Origin: Butyricicoccus pullicaecorum | GTDB taxonomy: Bacteria; Bacillota; Clostridia; Oscillospirales; Butyricicoccaceae | DNA: 64,000 nt | Assembly: GCA_018365995.1 (NCBI GenBank) | Contig: JAGZIY010000005.1 | Location: 44,255 to 108,254, forward strand | Direction of reading: 5' to 3' | In this document: one piece after another, positions 35,528 to 43,308 of the stretch | Layout: each line of letters opens with the position of its first letter | How positions within the stretch are numbered: position 1 is the stretch's first letter | Notes under the pieces: generated by a model | What the model was told of the DNA's origin: nothing | Seen by the model: only the letters and a program-made list of their open reading frames with translations | Database searches by the model: none | Translations under genes and position numbers: made by a program

Positions 35528-36660
35528 ATTGACCTCCAATATTTCGACTTCCAATGAAACACTGTCATTCTAGTATTTCCAGCCTGCTCCAATGCAGAAA
35601 GCAAGCTTGAAAGCCCATTTTTCTGTGGTTCTGGTGCATCGGTCACAATACAAACATAATCATACACCGCAAGATCATACACATAAGTAACACGCTTGCT
35701 GTCATATAGGCTTTGCAGAGTGTAACGGCTGTGCAGCGGATAGTCCGGCTCTGTGCTCGGCTGGATGGGGCTGCGTGTGGTTGCATGGAAACTCACGGTA
35801 TGCCCCCGCTGTTCCAGCTGATATCCTGCCCACAAGCCCGGGTACATACACTCCTCTGTTCCAAGTATCAGAATATTTTGAACATCGGTCGGAGCCATCT
35901 CGCAAATCGTTTGTGCCAACGCCTCACATGCTTCCTGATACGCATCTGCCCGCCACGCACAGGAGCGGATATTCGGCATGCCCCAAACCTCCAAGATGTC
36001 CGGTGCCTGCGTACAGGCTGTACACACCGGATATTTGTCTCCCTGACAGTCATATTGTCCCAGTGTATGTTCCATCGCTGCATTATCCGTATGCAAAAGA
36101 TATCTTGTCCAAATCCCGCGCGCTGTATAGCACTCCCTTGATTTCTCTGTCATGCCGTTCAGGATCGAGGCAACACCAAATGTCACCTTTTCTATTGCAT
36201 ACTGCTCTTTCAGTACATCCATAAGGTGTAAAATAGTATTGCCCGTTGTGACCTCATCTTCTACAAATACCACATGCTCTGCCCATTGAAGCGCTGGTTC
36301 CAGTCCATCTCTTGTAATATATTGTTCGGCTGCATGGCTGTGCGTTTCCGAAAAACATAAATATGGATTTGGGTTTGTGACCTCTCGTGTGGTCTGCATG
36401 AAAACAGTCGGATTCTTGAGTTTTGCCGCAACCGCCGCGCCAATCGCTGTTGCTGTCTCTGCAAATGCAATGATGAGTACGGGTGCGGTCGTTCCCACCT
36501 GCTCCTGTACCTGTTCGGCAAGCACCGAAAAAAGCTGCAGGGCAGTGCGCGGCGCCACCGGAACATGCTTTCCCTGTGAAGGGTTGACCAGCAAATACGG
36601 TCTTTTGGTATTGTTTTCACGCACAGCCGTGCGCACAAGCTGTTTTCTCTCAAGCTTCAT
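35524..36660 (-). CDS. phosphoribosyltransferase-TRSP domain protein
   Basis: 378 residues from the ATG at 36660, chosen because GGAG lies seven bases upstream; a longer frame to 36729 runs into the lyase gene without a ribosome site. The N-terminal PRTase domain has IIAFAETATAIGAAVAAKL and the PRPP loop VFVEDEVTTGNTI. After a Cys-bearing middle (YPVCTACTQAPDIL) comes the TRSP domain (ILILGTEECMYPGLWAGYQLEQRGHTVSFHATTRSPI). Together with StiP and the lyase it forms the predicted nucleotide-derivative biosynthetic module of Ter systems (family knowledge). The product is unknown. Confidence 0.88.
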   Translation of the reverse strand: MKLERKQLVRTAVRENNTKRPYLLVNPSQGKHVPVAPRTALQLFSVLAEQVQEQVGTTAPVLIIAFAETATAIGAAVAAKLKNPTVFMQTTREVTNPNPYLCFSETHSHAAEQYITRDGLEPALQWAEHVVFVEDEVTTGNTILHLMDVLKEQYAIEKVTFGVASILNGMTEKSRECYTARGIWTRYLLHTDNAAMEHTLGQYDCQGDKYPVCTACTQAPDILEVWGMPNIRSCAWRADAYQEACEALAQTICEMAPTDVQNILILGTEECMYPGLWAGYQLEQRGHTVSFHATTRSPIQPSTEPDYPLHSRYTLQSLYDSKRVTYVYDLAVYDYVCIVTDAPEPQKNGLSSLLSALEQAGNTRMTVFHWKSKYWRSI

Positions 36661-37612
36661 GCCGTACTCCATATATTTCTGCAAGGGTACAAATTCTATG
36701 TGCCCACTTTGTATGTGTCTTATATTCATTCATCCTGCCACCAAGAGCACTTTTAGAGACTAAAAAATCCGAATTTTCCGCCATTCCCAAAATCACACGT
36801 GCATCTGCATAATCCTCTGCACTGACCTGAAGTACCTGATTGACAACCGCGATTTGATTGGGATGGATCACGGTCTTTCCAATAAAGCCGTTAAGTGCTC
36901 CCATTTGCGCCTCTCGCAGCAATCCTGTTCTCCATGCGCCCTCCGGATCATCAAAATATTCCCAAACAGGACCAGACACTACATAGTCCCGTGAAAAATA
37001 TGTAATAACATCACTCAAGATCCGGTCAACACAGCGAATATCGTGAATCGTTTCCGATGTGTGCCGGCGCAAGCCAAAAATATGACAAAAATCATTCCCT
37101 CCGACTCGCACATTTAAGATACATTCTTTATTTGCATCCAAAATTTCTTTGATTTTTCGCAGCTGTATTTGTCTCGTATCCGGTTCTGCAAGCTCAATGC
37201 TCTCCAGAATGGGCATTAGATATACATTCCTATACGCTCGGAGTGCATGCACCTGTGCCAGATATGCCGGAAGATTATCTGCCGTACATTTCGGCGCAAT
37301 AAATCCTGTCAGCACCTTGGTTCCTTCCCCCATCTGTGCATAAAGCCGCCCAATTTGTTCCGGTGTACGTACCCGCACAAAAATCATCGGCTTGTAAAAA
37401 TCTGCCTTCGCCTGTGCAATCTGCTCGAGTGTATGTACCACATTATATTCTGCGGCTGGAACTGCCTCATCACTGATACTATCTTCTAAGCATAGCGCAA
37501 GGGAATAGGGTGTATCAAAACGCCCTGCTATCACACTCTGCGCGATATTTTCACGGTTTGCCGGTGTATATAACAACGCCCCGACTGCATAGGGGGAAAC
37601 CGATTGTGACAT
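36650..37612 (-). CDS. HpcH/HpaI aldolase / citrate lyase-like C-C lyase of the Ter module
   Basis: 320 residues from the ATG at 37612 with AAGGAGAAG upstream (a longer frame to 37681 has no ribosome site). TIM-barrel lyase features: GALLYTPANRENIA, ALCLEDSISD with the metal-binding acids, IFVRVRTPEQ, LMPILESIE, RVGGNDFCHIFGLRR and GKTVIHPNQIAVVN. In CitE/HpcH enzymes these residues bind Mg2+ and a CoA-type or oxo-acid substrate. It heads the lyase-PRTase/TRSP-StiP operon. The end overlaps the next gene by 11 bases. The substrate is unknown. Confidence 0.88.
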   Translation of the reverse strand: MSQSVSPYAVGALLYTPANRENIAQSVIAGRFDTPYSLALCLEDSISDEAVPAAEYNVVHTLEQIAQAKADFYKPMIFVRVRTPEQIGRLYAQMGEGTKVLTGFIAPKCTADNLPAYLAQVHALRAYRNVYLMPILESIELAEPDTRQIQLRKIKEILDANKECILNVRVGGNDFCHIFGLRRHTSETIHDIRCVDRILSDVITYFSRDYVVSGPVWEYFDDPEGAWRTGLLREAQMGALNGFIGKTVIHPNQIAVVNQVLQVSAEDYADARVILGMAENSDFLVSKSALGGRMNEYKTHTKWAHRICTLAEIYGVRHEA

Positions 37613-37725
37613 ATCTAACTTCTCCTTCTTTCTCGCATCCTTGGTACAGGTGCAGCCTGAAAACCCACACAAAGCTACCAAAGGATTGCATGGGGATACC
37701 CAATAAAAATAGATGCTTTGTTTTT

Positions 37726-37755
37726 ATCATATCACAGCTATCGTTTTCTTTGCAA
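37726..37755 (-). promoter_or_regulatory. promoter of the lyase-TRSP-StiP operon
   Basis: Minus strand: TTGCAA (37750-37755), 18-bp spacer, TATGAT (37726-37731) preceded by TGTGA, about 110 bp before the lyase start. Confidence 0.65.
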
Positions 37756-37845
37756 ATCTAAACTTCTAAATTTTACCGTTATTTTACTTTTCATCATTTT
37801 CCTTTTCTTTTTTCATACCCTCCTCTATCCTCTTTTCTCAATTCA

Positions 37846-37854
37846 TGCTATAAT
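37846..37854 (+). promoter_or_regulatory. extended -10 promoter of the protease-AIM24 operon
   Basis: TGCTATAAT with no strong -35, 31 bp before the ATG at 37886. It argues against translation starting at the upstream ATG at 37718, which would lie before the transcript begins. Confidence 0.65.
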
Positions 37855-37885
37855 AATGACAAATCTCAACACCGAGGACAAGTTT

Positions 37886-39295
37886 ATGACATCATTCTCC
37901 ATTCGCTTAAACCCCATGCAGATTTCTCAGCTGCCTGCATTCTTAAATATCCGCGGGCGCATACATGATAGCTGCAAGGACGTATACTTCTTAGAATGGC
38001 TTGGTTTACCCGAATCGCCAGATACCCTTGTCAAAACACTTTCCAGTGCATGCGCCCGCACAGGCAATCACTGTATTGTCTGCATCGGTGCGCACATGCT
38101 TCCGCCGTCAGAGCAAGCAGCACAGTTTACACCTCTGGCGCAACGCTTACTTGCAGGCGATACAGACATTCTGCTTCCCAAGGTATCTGCACTCCTTTCC
38201 CCCGTGCAGCTTTATACTGCACTGCACAAATCGCTGGACAAAACAGAATTGCCGAATCGCCAAGAACAAGCCGCACAACTGCTCTGTATACTGGACACCA
38301 TTCTTCCCCTTTTGTTTCCTGTCTCGTCTGACGTTTTTCCAAAATGTATTTGGATTGGGGAACCTGATGTATCCGTGCGCCTTGTATGTTCTGTACTGCT
38401 CGATTTAGGCTGCGATATTGCAGTCTTGCGTCCAGCCGGAACACATCCGCTCTTTCCGCAAGCGGCTGCGATAAAAGGTTTGCCCAGTTCTCCAGACTGC
38501 GCACAAACCCTGCTGCACCGACTTTCACCTTCTATCCCCACAGTATCATCTGCACCGCAAACGTCCATTTCTTCCGAACGGCAGATCTTACACATCCCCC
38601 AACACCCCCGCCGCCATTCTGCATCTGTGTCCAGATCGGAAAAAACTATCCCAACGCTGTCTGTAAAACCGCCTGTATCCTCTCTATCTGTAAACGCGTC
38701 CGCCAGCACAGCACGCTCCCCGCTGGATTATGAAACATTGGCAGGTTTTGCATCCTCTGTTGTTATGCTCGAAGTATTAGATGCACATGGCAACCCAAAA
38801 TCCTCCGGCTCCGGAGTTTTGCTTGCCCCGGGCGGTATCATTCTAACGAATTTCCATGTCGTTGCGGGCGGCGATACCTATGCTGTCCATCTGGAAAACA
38901 GCAATGCCGTTTTTACAACCAACGAATTACTGAAATACCATCCAGACTTTGACCTTGCGTTGCTGCGACTTCCTGACTGTAACGGGAATCCGATCCCCCT
39001 CTATCAAGGCTCTGACCTTGCACGAGGGCAGTCTGTTTTTGCGATTGGCAGCCCGCTCGGGCTTTTTAACTCTGTCTCTGATGGCATCATTTCTGGATTT
39101 CGACAGTTCGAGCATACGAAAATGATTCAGTTTACCGCACCTGCTGCCCCTGGCAGTTCTGGTGGTGCGCTTTTAGATCGTTATGGTTTCTTAATTGGTA
39201 TTGTCACATCGGGATTTACCGAAGGACAAAACCTCAATCTTGCAGTATCCTATGAAATTATCCGGCAATTTGCACATGGTTTCTTACCGCAATAA
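37886..39295 (+). CDS. YceG-like half domain fused to a trypsin/HtrA-type serine protease
   Basis: 469 residues from the ATG at 37886 (GAGGA upstream, extended -10 promoter at 37846). Residues 1-190 resemble the first half of the neighbouring YceG-like protein: FPKCIWIGEP then LGCDIAVLRPAG at 151-185 corresponds to LPRILYDGEL then AGCDILLIEPAG at 152-186 there. A Ser/Pro/Thr-rich linker (about 215-278) follows. The C-terminal domain is an S1C serine protease with H324 (TNFHVVAGG), D356 (HPDFDLALLRL) and S425 (APGSSGGALL). No PDZ domain, signal peptide or membrane helix from this start, so it is probably cytosolic. Followed 20 bp later by an AIM24 gene. Confidence 0.88.
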   Translation: MTSFSIRLNPMQISQLPAFLNIRGRIHDSCKDVYFLEWLGLPESPDTLVKTLSSACARTGNHCIVCIGAHMLPPSEQAAQFTPLAQRLLAGDTDILLPKVSALLSPVQLYTALHKSLDKTELPNRQEQAAQLLCILDTILPLLFPVSSDVFPKCIWIGEPDVSVRLVCSVLLDLGCDIAVLRPAGTHPLFPQAAAIKGLPSSPDCAQTLLHRLSPSIPTVSSAPQTSISSERQILHIPQHPRRHSASVSRSEKTIPTLSVKPPVSSLSVNASASTARSPLDYETLAGFASSVVMLEVLDAHGNPKSSGSGVLLAPGGIILTNFHVVAGGDTYAVHLENSNAVFTTNELLKYHPDFDLALLRLPDCNGNPIPLYQGSDLARGQSVFAIGSPLGLFNSVSDGIISGFRQFEHTKMIQFTAPAAPGSSGGALLDRYGFLIGIVTSGFTEGQNLNLAVSYEIIRQFAHGFLPQ

Positions 39296-39315
39296 TATAA
39301 AAGGAGAATATTTTT

Positions 39316-40131
39316 ATGCGAAAAGCAATTGGTACCCGAGAAAATGTCCGTGTCTTAGAAGAATTTGAGAGCGGCGGTCTGCGTGTTGAAGTATTGGAAT
39401 ATGAAAAGCTATGTGGTCTGACCAATCCTTATATGGCGCAAGATGTCTATTTCATGGAGCAGCAGCATATTCGTCCACGCCAAATTGCCTTATACCTGAA
39501 CAACGAAAAGGTTACCATTGAGCGGGGTGCTATGAGTTATTTCCAAGGAAATCTGCAAATGGTCAGCGGCGTTACGGCGGGCAATGCAATCGGGCGTATG
39601 CTCCGCGGCGCGGTCACCGGCGAGCAGATGGCACAGCCCGAATATACCGGAACAGGTATGCTGGTCTTAGAGCCTTCTTTCCAGCACTTTCTTGTGTTGG
39701 AACTTGCGCCCAATGAACGCATCATCGTAGATGATGGCATGTTCTACTGTGCACAAGGCAGCGTTAGCGTCCGTGCAGTTTCCCAACGCACGATTTCGTC
39801 GGCTGCACTGGGCGGTGAAAGCCTGTTTCAAACGGAACTGACCGGTCCCGGTATTATTATTCTGGAATCCTCTGTTCCCATGAGCGAAATTGATATCATT
39901 GAACTGCAAAATGATACACTGAAGGTAGATGGAAGCTTTGCCATTCTGCGCTCTGCAAACCTTGACTTCACCGTTGAGCGAAGCGCCAAGACGCTTATTG
40001 GCTCCGCTGTCAGTGGCGAAGGGCTTGTCAATGTATATCGTGGTACAGGCTCTGTATGGCTTGCACCAACTATTAAAATTTATGAATCTCTGCGTACGCC
40101 GTCCATAACCTCCGTGAACTCCAATTCTTAA
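39316..40131 (+). CDS. AIM24 family protein
   Basis: 271 residues. Beta-rich AIM24 (DUF124) fold: KVTIERGAMSYFQGNLQMVSGV, then GTGMLVLEPSFQHFLVLEL, IIVDDGMFYCAQGSVSVRAV and a second strand-rich repeat ending GEGLVNVYRGTGSVWLAP. The family is named after a yeast mitochondrial protein; bacterial homologues have no firm function but recur in stress and Ter-type neighbourhoods. AAAAGGAG precedes the ATG. It is the second gene of the divergent operon with the YceG-protease fusion and ends at a strong terminator. Confidence 0.9.
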   Translation: MRKAIGTRENVRVLEEFESGGLRVEVLEYEKLCGLTNPYMAQDVYFMEQQHIRPRQIALYLNNEKVTIERGAMSYFQGNLQMVSGVTAGNAIGRMLRGAVTGEQMAQPEYTGTGMLVLEPSFQHFLVLELAPNERIIVDDGMFYCAQGSVSVRAVSQRTISSAALGGESLFQTELTGPGIIILESSVPMSEIDIIELQNDTLKVDGSFAILRSANLDFTVERSAKTLIGSAVSGEGLVNVYRGTGSVWLAPTIKIYESLRTPSITSVNSNS

Positions 40132-40140
40132 ATCTATCAT

Positions 40141-40172
40141 AAAACAGACCGCATTCCAGCGGTCTGTTTTTA
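40141..40172 (+). terminator. terminator of the protease-AIM24 operon
   Basis: Arms AAAACAGACCGC (40141-40152) and GCGGTCTGTTTT (40159-40170), loop ATTCCA. Confidence 0.92.
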
Positions 40173-40218
40173 TGTATCCCAATGCCCATCGCGTGATTTC
40201 ATCAAATTGCTGATTACC

Positions 40219-40246
40219 TTGACATCTCTATAAAATCTGTTATACT
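40219..40246 (+). promoter_or_regulatory. promoter of the padR-like gene
   Basis: TTGACA (40219-40224), 16-bp spacer, TATACT (40241-40246). Confidence 0.65.
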
Positions 40247-40296
40247 ATCTCCCATAGAACCCTAATATTTCAAAGAAAGGAGTGTATATTACCCTG

Positions 40297-40665
40297 ATGG
40301 CAGAGAAAAACACCCGAAGTGTAAACACTTTTGAAGAAAATATGAAAAAAGCATTTACAGAGTTGCTCGTACTTTATATGCTCTCAGAGAAGGATTACTA
40401 CATTGGAGAACTGTCTGATGCCATTTTAGAGCGCAGTCATCACGTCATTGCAATCAATCGACCCTATGCGGTCATCATGCGTTTGTTGGAAGCCTCCCCT
40501 CCCTATATTACAGAAATCAAACGGCGAGAAAATGCTGAGTCACGCATACGACAGTATTATTCAATTACAGAACAAGGTCGGGAATATCTGGCTGAGATGT
40601 TAGAGTCTTACAAAAAGTATATTCCTGCCATCAACACAATTTTGACTTTTGGAGAAACTGTATGA
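40297..40665 (+). CDS. PadR family transcriptional regulator
   Basis: 122 residues from the ATG at 40297. The AAAGGAG site (40276-40282) is about 14 bases away, longer than usual, and a GTG at 40282 overlaps it. PadR winged-helix: FTELLVLYMLSEKDYYIGELSDAILERS, VIAINRPYAVIMRLLEASPPYI, then ESRIRQYYSITEQGREYLAEML. Such regulators respond to small molecules and commonly control a co-transcribed membrane protein. Here the stop overlaps an ATG that begins such a partner, but that frame is broken after 12 codons. Confidence 0.88.
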   Translation: MAEKNTRSVNTFEENMKKAFTELLVLYMLSEKDYYIGELSDAILERSHHVIAINRPYAVIMRLLEASPPYITEIKRRENAESRIRQYYSITEQGREYLAEMLESYKKYIPAINTILTFGETV

Positions 40666-40700
40666 ACCGTGAAGCAAAAAATATCTTAAAAATGATATGA
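40662..40700 (+). pseudogene. remnant of the membrane-protein partner usually encoded behind padR
   Basis: The ATG overlaps the padR-like stop (ATGA) in the usual way. The encoded start, MNREAKNILKMI, resembles the N-terminus of proteins commonly found behind padR genes (MNREA/MNKEA-type), but a stop comes after 12 codons and no other frame continues it. Most likely a decayed or deleted gene; a genuine 12-residue peptide is less likely. Confidence 0.45.
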
Positions 40701-41121
40701 ATACATGAATCTTTCCTTATTGCAGTGGCCAATTAGAATCGGAAACACTTAGAAGCAGAGATGAGCTTTATTTTCGCTTATGCTTGTCGGGCTTGTAAAA
40801 GAATCATAATAGAATACGATGAAAGCGAGAAGCAAAAACGATATTCTTTGATTCACTAACAATCCCGTCATCAAAAAAACAAAAAATAAAATTATTTTTC
40901 TATGCTGAGTTGAACTCCGCTTGGCATATAACAAACGGAGTTCAATGATGTCAGAGGTGTATTTCAAAGTTCACAAACACGCATGTCAACCATCCCCCCT
41001 CTAAAGGCAATGAATTTCCGCAATATAAAAAATAAAACCGTCTAAGATGTATCTCATATTCGAAATGATTGCTCTGCGTCTCTGCTGTATTCTATTTTTC
41101 TCCCCAGCATTTGAAAACTCT
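40701..41121. other. long gap without a convincing gene; apparently decayed DNA
   Basis: The sequence is AT-rich with short open frames only. A 72-codon minus-strand frame at 40749-40967 encodes one hydrophobic stretch but begins with TTG and has no ribosome site. A ten-base perfect inverted repeat TTGAACTCCG/CGGAGTTCAA lies at 40910-40945. This looks like a site of gene loss after the padR-like gene. Confidence 0.5.
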
Positions 41122-41150
41122 TTGACATTTCTCTGTAACCTCTGTATAAT
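41122..41150 (+). promoter_or_regulatory. consensus sigma-A promoter
   Basis: TTGACA (41122-41127), exact 17-bp spacer, TATAAT (41145-41150): the strongest consensus promoter noticed in this window, 90 bp before the small gene at 41241. Confidence 0.85.
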
Positions 41151-41240
41151 AAGAAATGATATGTAAGCTTAGCTTGCTGACAGCGAGACCACTCTTTACT
41201 TTTTATATTTTTGTTTCACTGAAAGGAGTCATCAAAACCC

Positions 41241-41579
41241 ATGTCCATAGTGCTGTCCTACCGTGCCTTTCGCGCCGAGCCATTGTCTGAAGACGAGGCC
41301 GCGGCTATTGATATCGTGATTGCACGGTACCAGTCCGATTTTGAATACCGCGATGCAGCTGACGCATTTACTGTGTATTCCTATGACCCCAGCACACCAG
41401 AAACCATTTTTTCCGGCACGATCAACTTGCCGGAGCATGATACCGAATCCTATACATACTGGACATGCTGCCTGACCGATATCTGTCGTATTTTGGAAGA
41501 TGCGACATGGTATGTTTCCCTCGGAGATGTACTTCTCGGTTGGGATGAGGATGACGGCTGGCTCTTACCAGAAACATAA
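41241..41579 (+). CDS. small acidic hypothetical protein
   Basis: 112 residues, strongly acidic, no membrane helix or signal peptide. Pattern: SIVLSYRAFRAEPLSEDEAAAIDIVIARYQ, a middle strand VYSYDPSTPETIFSGTINLP, then YTYWTCCLTDICRILEDATWYVSLGDVLLGWDEDDGW. I recall similar small proteins in Clostridia but no named function. AAAGGAG lies ahead of the ATG, and a perfect-consensus promoter suggests high expression. Monocistronic, sharing a bidirectional terminator with the convergent GH19-like gene. Confidence 0.75.
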   Translation: MSIVLSYRAFRAEPLSEDEAAAIDIVIARYQSDFEYRDAADAFTVYSYDPSTPETIFSGTINLPEHDTESYTYWTCCLTDICRILEDATWYVSLGDVLLGWDEDDGWLLPET

Positions 41580-41584
41580 ATAAA

Positions 41585-41622
41585 AAAAAACCGTCTTTTC
41601 AGTCAAGAAAAGACGGTTTTTT
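41585..41622. terminator. bidirectional terminator
   Basis: Arms AAAAACCGTCTTTTC (41586-41600) and GAAAAGACGGTTTTT (41607-41621), loop AGTCAA; A-run and T-run on either side, between convergent genes. Confidence 0.92.
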
Positions 41623-42397
41623 ATCCCCATATATATTTGGCTTTTTGATACCATTCCAGCCTTTGCGGCCAGTTTTTAGGCAGTGGTGCAGCCTTTCCAT
41701 CTACTGTGACAGTTTTTCCGTCCTCACTGACGGTATAGTCTGCTCCCTGCACAATTTTCCCAAGCGATTCATCCGAAATCGTCCAGCCATTGATGCCATA
41801 CTGCGTCGCAAGGAACACCTCTGGCGTATTGCCGCGCGTCTTGGCATATTCATTGGGATTGGGAGCCGGAGAAGTTTTTCCCACACTCCACATCCAGCAG
41901 GCAGATTCCCATGGATAATTTTCCGCAATATAGGCTGCCGTATCCGCACCCTGAAAGGGATCTTTTACCGCCTCCAGAAATTCCAGCTGCTTGGGACGGT
42001 GCGTGATTTGGAGATAACCGGCACCGCGTTCCTCCGCTCGATAACCATGCTTCGCATAATGCGCATCTCCCCCCTCCTCCAAAACCAATCTGCCACAATC
42101 GGTTTCACTCGCAACCGTTGCAAAAAACATGGTCAAGCTTGCCTCCGAAGTAATATGATATTGTTCCAAAAGCCGATTGAGTTCGTTCACTTCCTGATGG
42201 GAAATTTCTGCTTTCCAGCCAAAAGAACGTAATTGATGTGCACTGACAATTGGTTCATCTATTTCCCTTGTTGTATAGATGCCAACAACGCAAAGTGTAA
42301 AAACTGCGGCAATCCCAAGCGCAAGCTTCAATCTGCGGCGACGTAAAATCCGTCTTTTCTGGACTTTCGTCAGACGTTTTTTCTGCTTTTCTGCCAC
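41621..42397 (-). CDS. membrane-anchored GH19 chitinase-like / lysozyme-fold enzyme
   Basis: 258 residues. A very basic N-terminus (about 1-24) precedes one transmembrane helix (LKLALGIAAVFTLCVVGIYT, about 24-44), so the enzyme faces outside. The catalytic domain shows FATVASETDCG with a candidate catalytic Glu and RGAGYLQITHRPKQLEF, the GH19-type RG.GyiQiTg pattern, then YPWESACWMWSV. GH19-fold proteins cut chitin or peptidoglycan; in a Gram-positive without obvious chitin context a cell-wall (perhaps spore-cortex) role is more likely, by inference. The ATG follows GGGGGGAGAAA on the minus strand. Confidence 0.8.
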   Translation of the reverse strand: MAEKQKKRLTKVQKRRILRRRRLKLALGIAAVFTLCVVGIYTTREIDEPIVSAHQLRSFGWKAEISHQEVNELNRLLEQYHITSEASLTMFFATVASETDCGRLVLEEGGDAHYAKHGYRAEERGAGYLQITHRPKQLEFLEAVKDPFQGADTAAYIAENYPWESACWMWSVGKTSPAPNPNEYAKTRGNTPEVFLATQYGINGWTISDESLGKIVQGADYTVSEDGKTVTVDGKAAPLPKNWPQRLEWYQKAKYIWG

Positions 42398-42493
42398 AGT
42401 TTCTCCCCCCTGTCCTTATCTCAGTATACGGACTGTCTGGTGAGCTTGTCAACTGTTTTCACCAAAATCTTCCATATTTCGGAGAATTTCATC

Positions 42494-43174
42494 ATGTCCT
42501 TGCACAACAAAGTCGCTATTATCGGAGCAGGAGGAAAAACCACCCTGCTTCGTATGCTTTCAGCACACCACCGTACAAAGCATATCCTTGTTACCACAAC
42601 CACACATATCCTGCCGCTTTTTCCTCCTGATGTAGATCGTCTGTGTATCAATCCGCAAGCAGAGTCGCTTCGCGCTGCGCTGTCCTATTCCGGTATCACC
42701 TGTGCAGGTACACAAGATGGTCAAAAGCTAAGTGCGCTATCTCCAGATTTACTTGCCCTTGCAGAACAATATACGGATTACATCTTCTATGAAGCAGATG
42801 GCGCAAGGCGTATGCCGCTCAAACTACATTCTCAGAACGAGCCGGTCATTCTTCCTAATACTGCGCACTGTATCATTGTTGCAGGCTTATCTGCACTTGG
42901 TCGCCCGATATCGGAATGTGTGCATCGCTACACACTGCACCCCGAATGGAGCAAAACACCAGAACGCCCCGTAGATGCACAAATTATCCGTATCTGTATC
43001 GAGGACGCTATTCGTGCCAGCCAAATGCCTTCCGAACGACTTACCGTCGTGCTCAATCAATGCGATACCTGCCCGCAATTGTATGATTCACTTATTTCTG
43101 CATTCCAGCATCCGCATTGTGTTTTTGCCAGTCTGCAAAGAGACGGACTGCCTGCCCAATTATCCCGCTTATAA
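42494..43174 (+). CDS. yqeC: selenium cofactor biosynthesis protein YqeC
   Basis: 226 residues from the ATG at 42494, set by GGAG at 42481-42484. P-loop-like IIGAGGKTTLLRML near the N-terminus, ILVTTTTHI, the acidic motif YIFYEADGARRMPLK, IVAGLSALG and VVLNQCD. YqeC is required with YqeB and SelD for the labile selenium cofactor of selenium-dependent molybdenum hydroxylases; the exact reaction is not known. It is transcribed towards the rest of the set, which lies on the other strand. Confidence 0.9.
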   Translation: MSLHNKVAIIGAGGKTTLLRMLSAHHRTKHILVTTTTHILPLFPPDVDRLCINPQAESLRAALSYSGITCAGTQDGQKLSALSPDLLALAEQYTDYIFYEADGARRMPLKLHSQNEPVILPNTAHCIIVAGLSALGRPISECVHRYTLHPEWSKTPERPVDAQIIRICIEDAIRASQMPSERLTVVLNQCDTCPQLYDSLISAFQHPHCVFASLQRDGLPAQLSRL

Positions 43175-43279
43175 CAAGTTTTTTGTGCTTTCTTAACAGA
43201 GCAAAGAAACTGAAAATTTTTCAAAGCGCAAGGGTCTATGCCCTAGAAAGGCTGTCAAGCTTCATTGTTCCACAACCTC

Positions 43280-43307
43280 AAAAAAGGGCGCAAAAGCGTC
43301 CTTTTTT
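43280..43307. terminator. bidirectional terminator between yqeC and the minus-strand Se operon
   Basis: Arms AAAAAAGGGCGC (43280-43291) and GCGTCCTTTTTT (43296-43307) with one G-T pair, loop AAAA. Confidence 0.87.
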
Positions 43308-43308
43308 A

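Noticed and set aside
37718..37885. N-terminal extension of the protease with a strongly hydrophobic segment
   Set aside because: An extended -10 promoter at 37846-37854 lies inside it and GAGGA precedes the ATG at 37886, so the extension is probably not transcribed. If it were used, the protein would be membrane-anchored.
40749..40967. 72-codon minus-strand frame with one hydrophobic stretch
   Set aside because: Begins with TTG, has no ribosome site and matches nothing known; kept only as part of the decayed gap.
43175..43308. tRNA-Sec or other RNA gene between yqeC and the mocA-like gene
   Set aside because: No cloverleaf could be drawn; the only clear structure is the bidirectional terminator.
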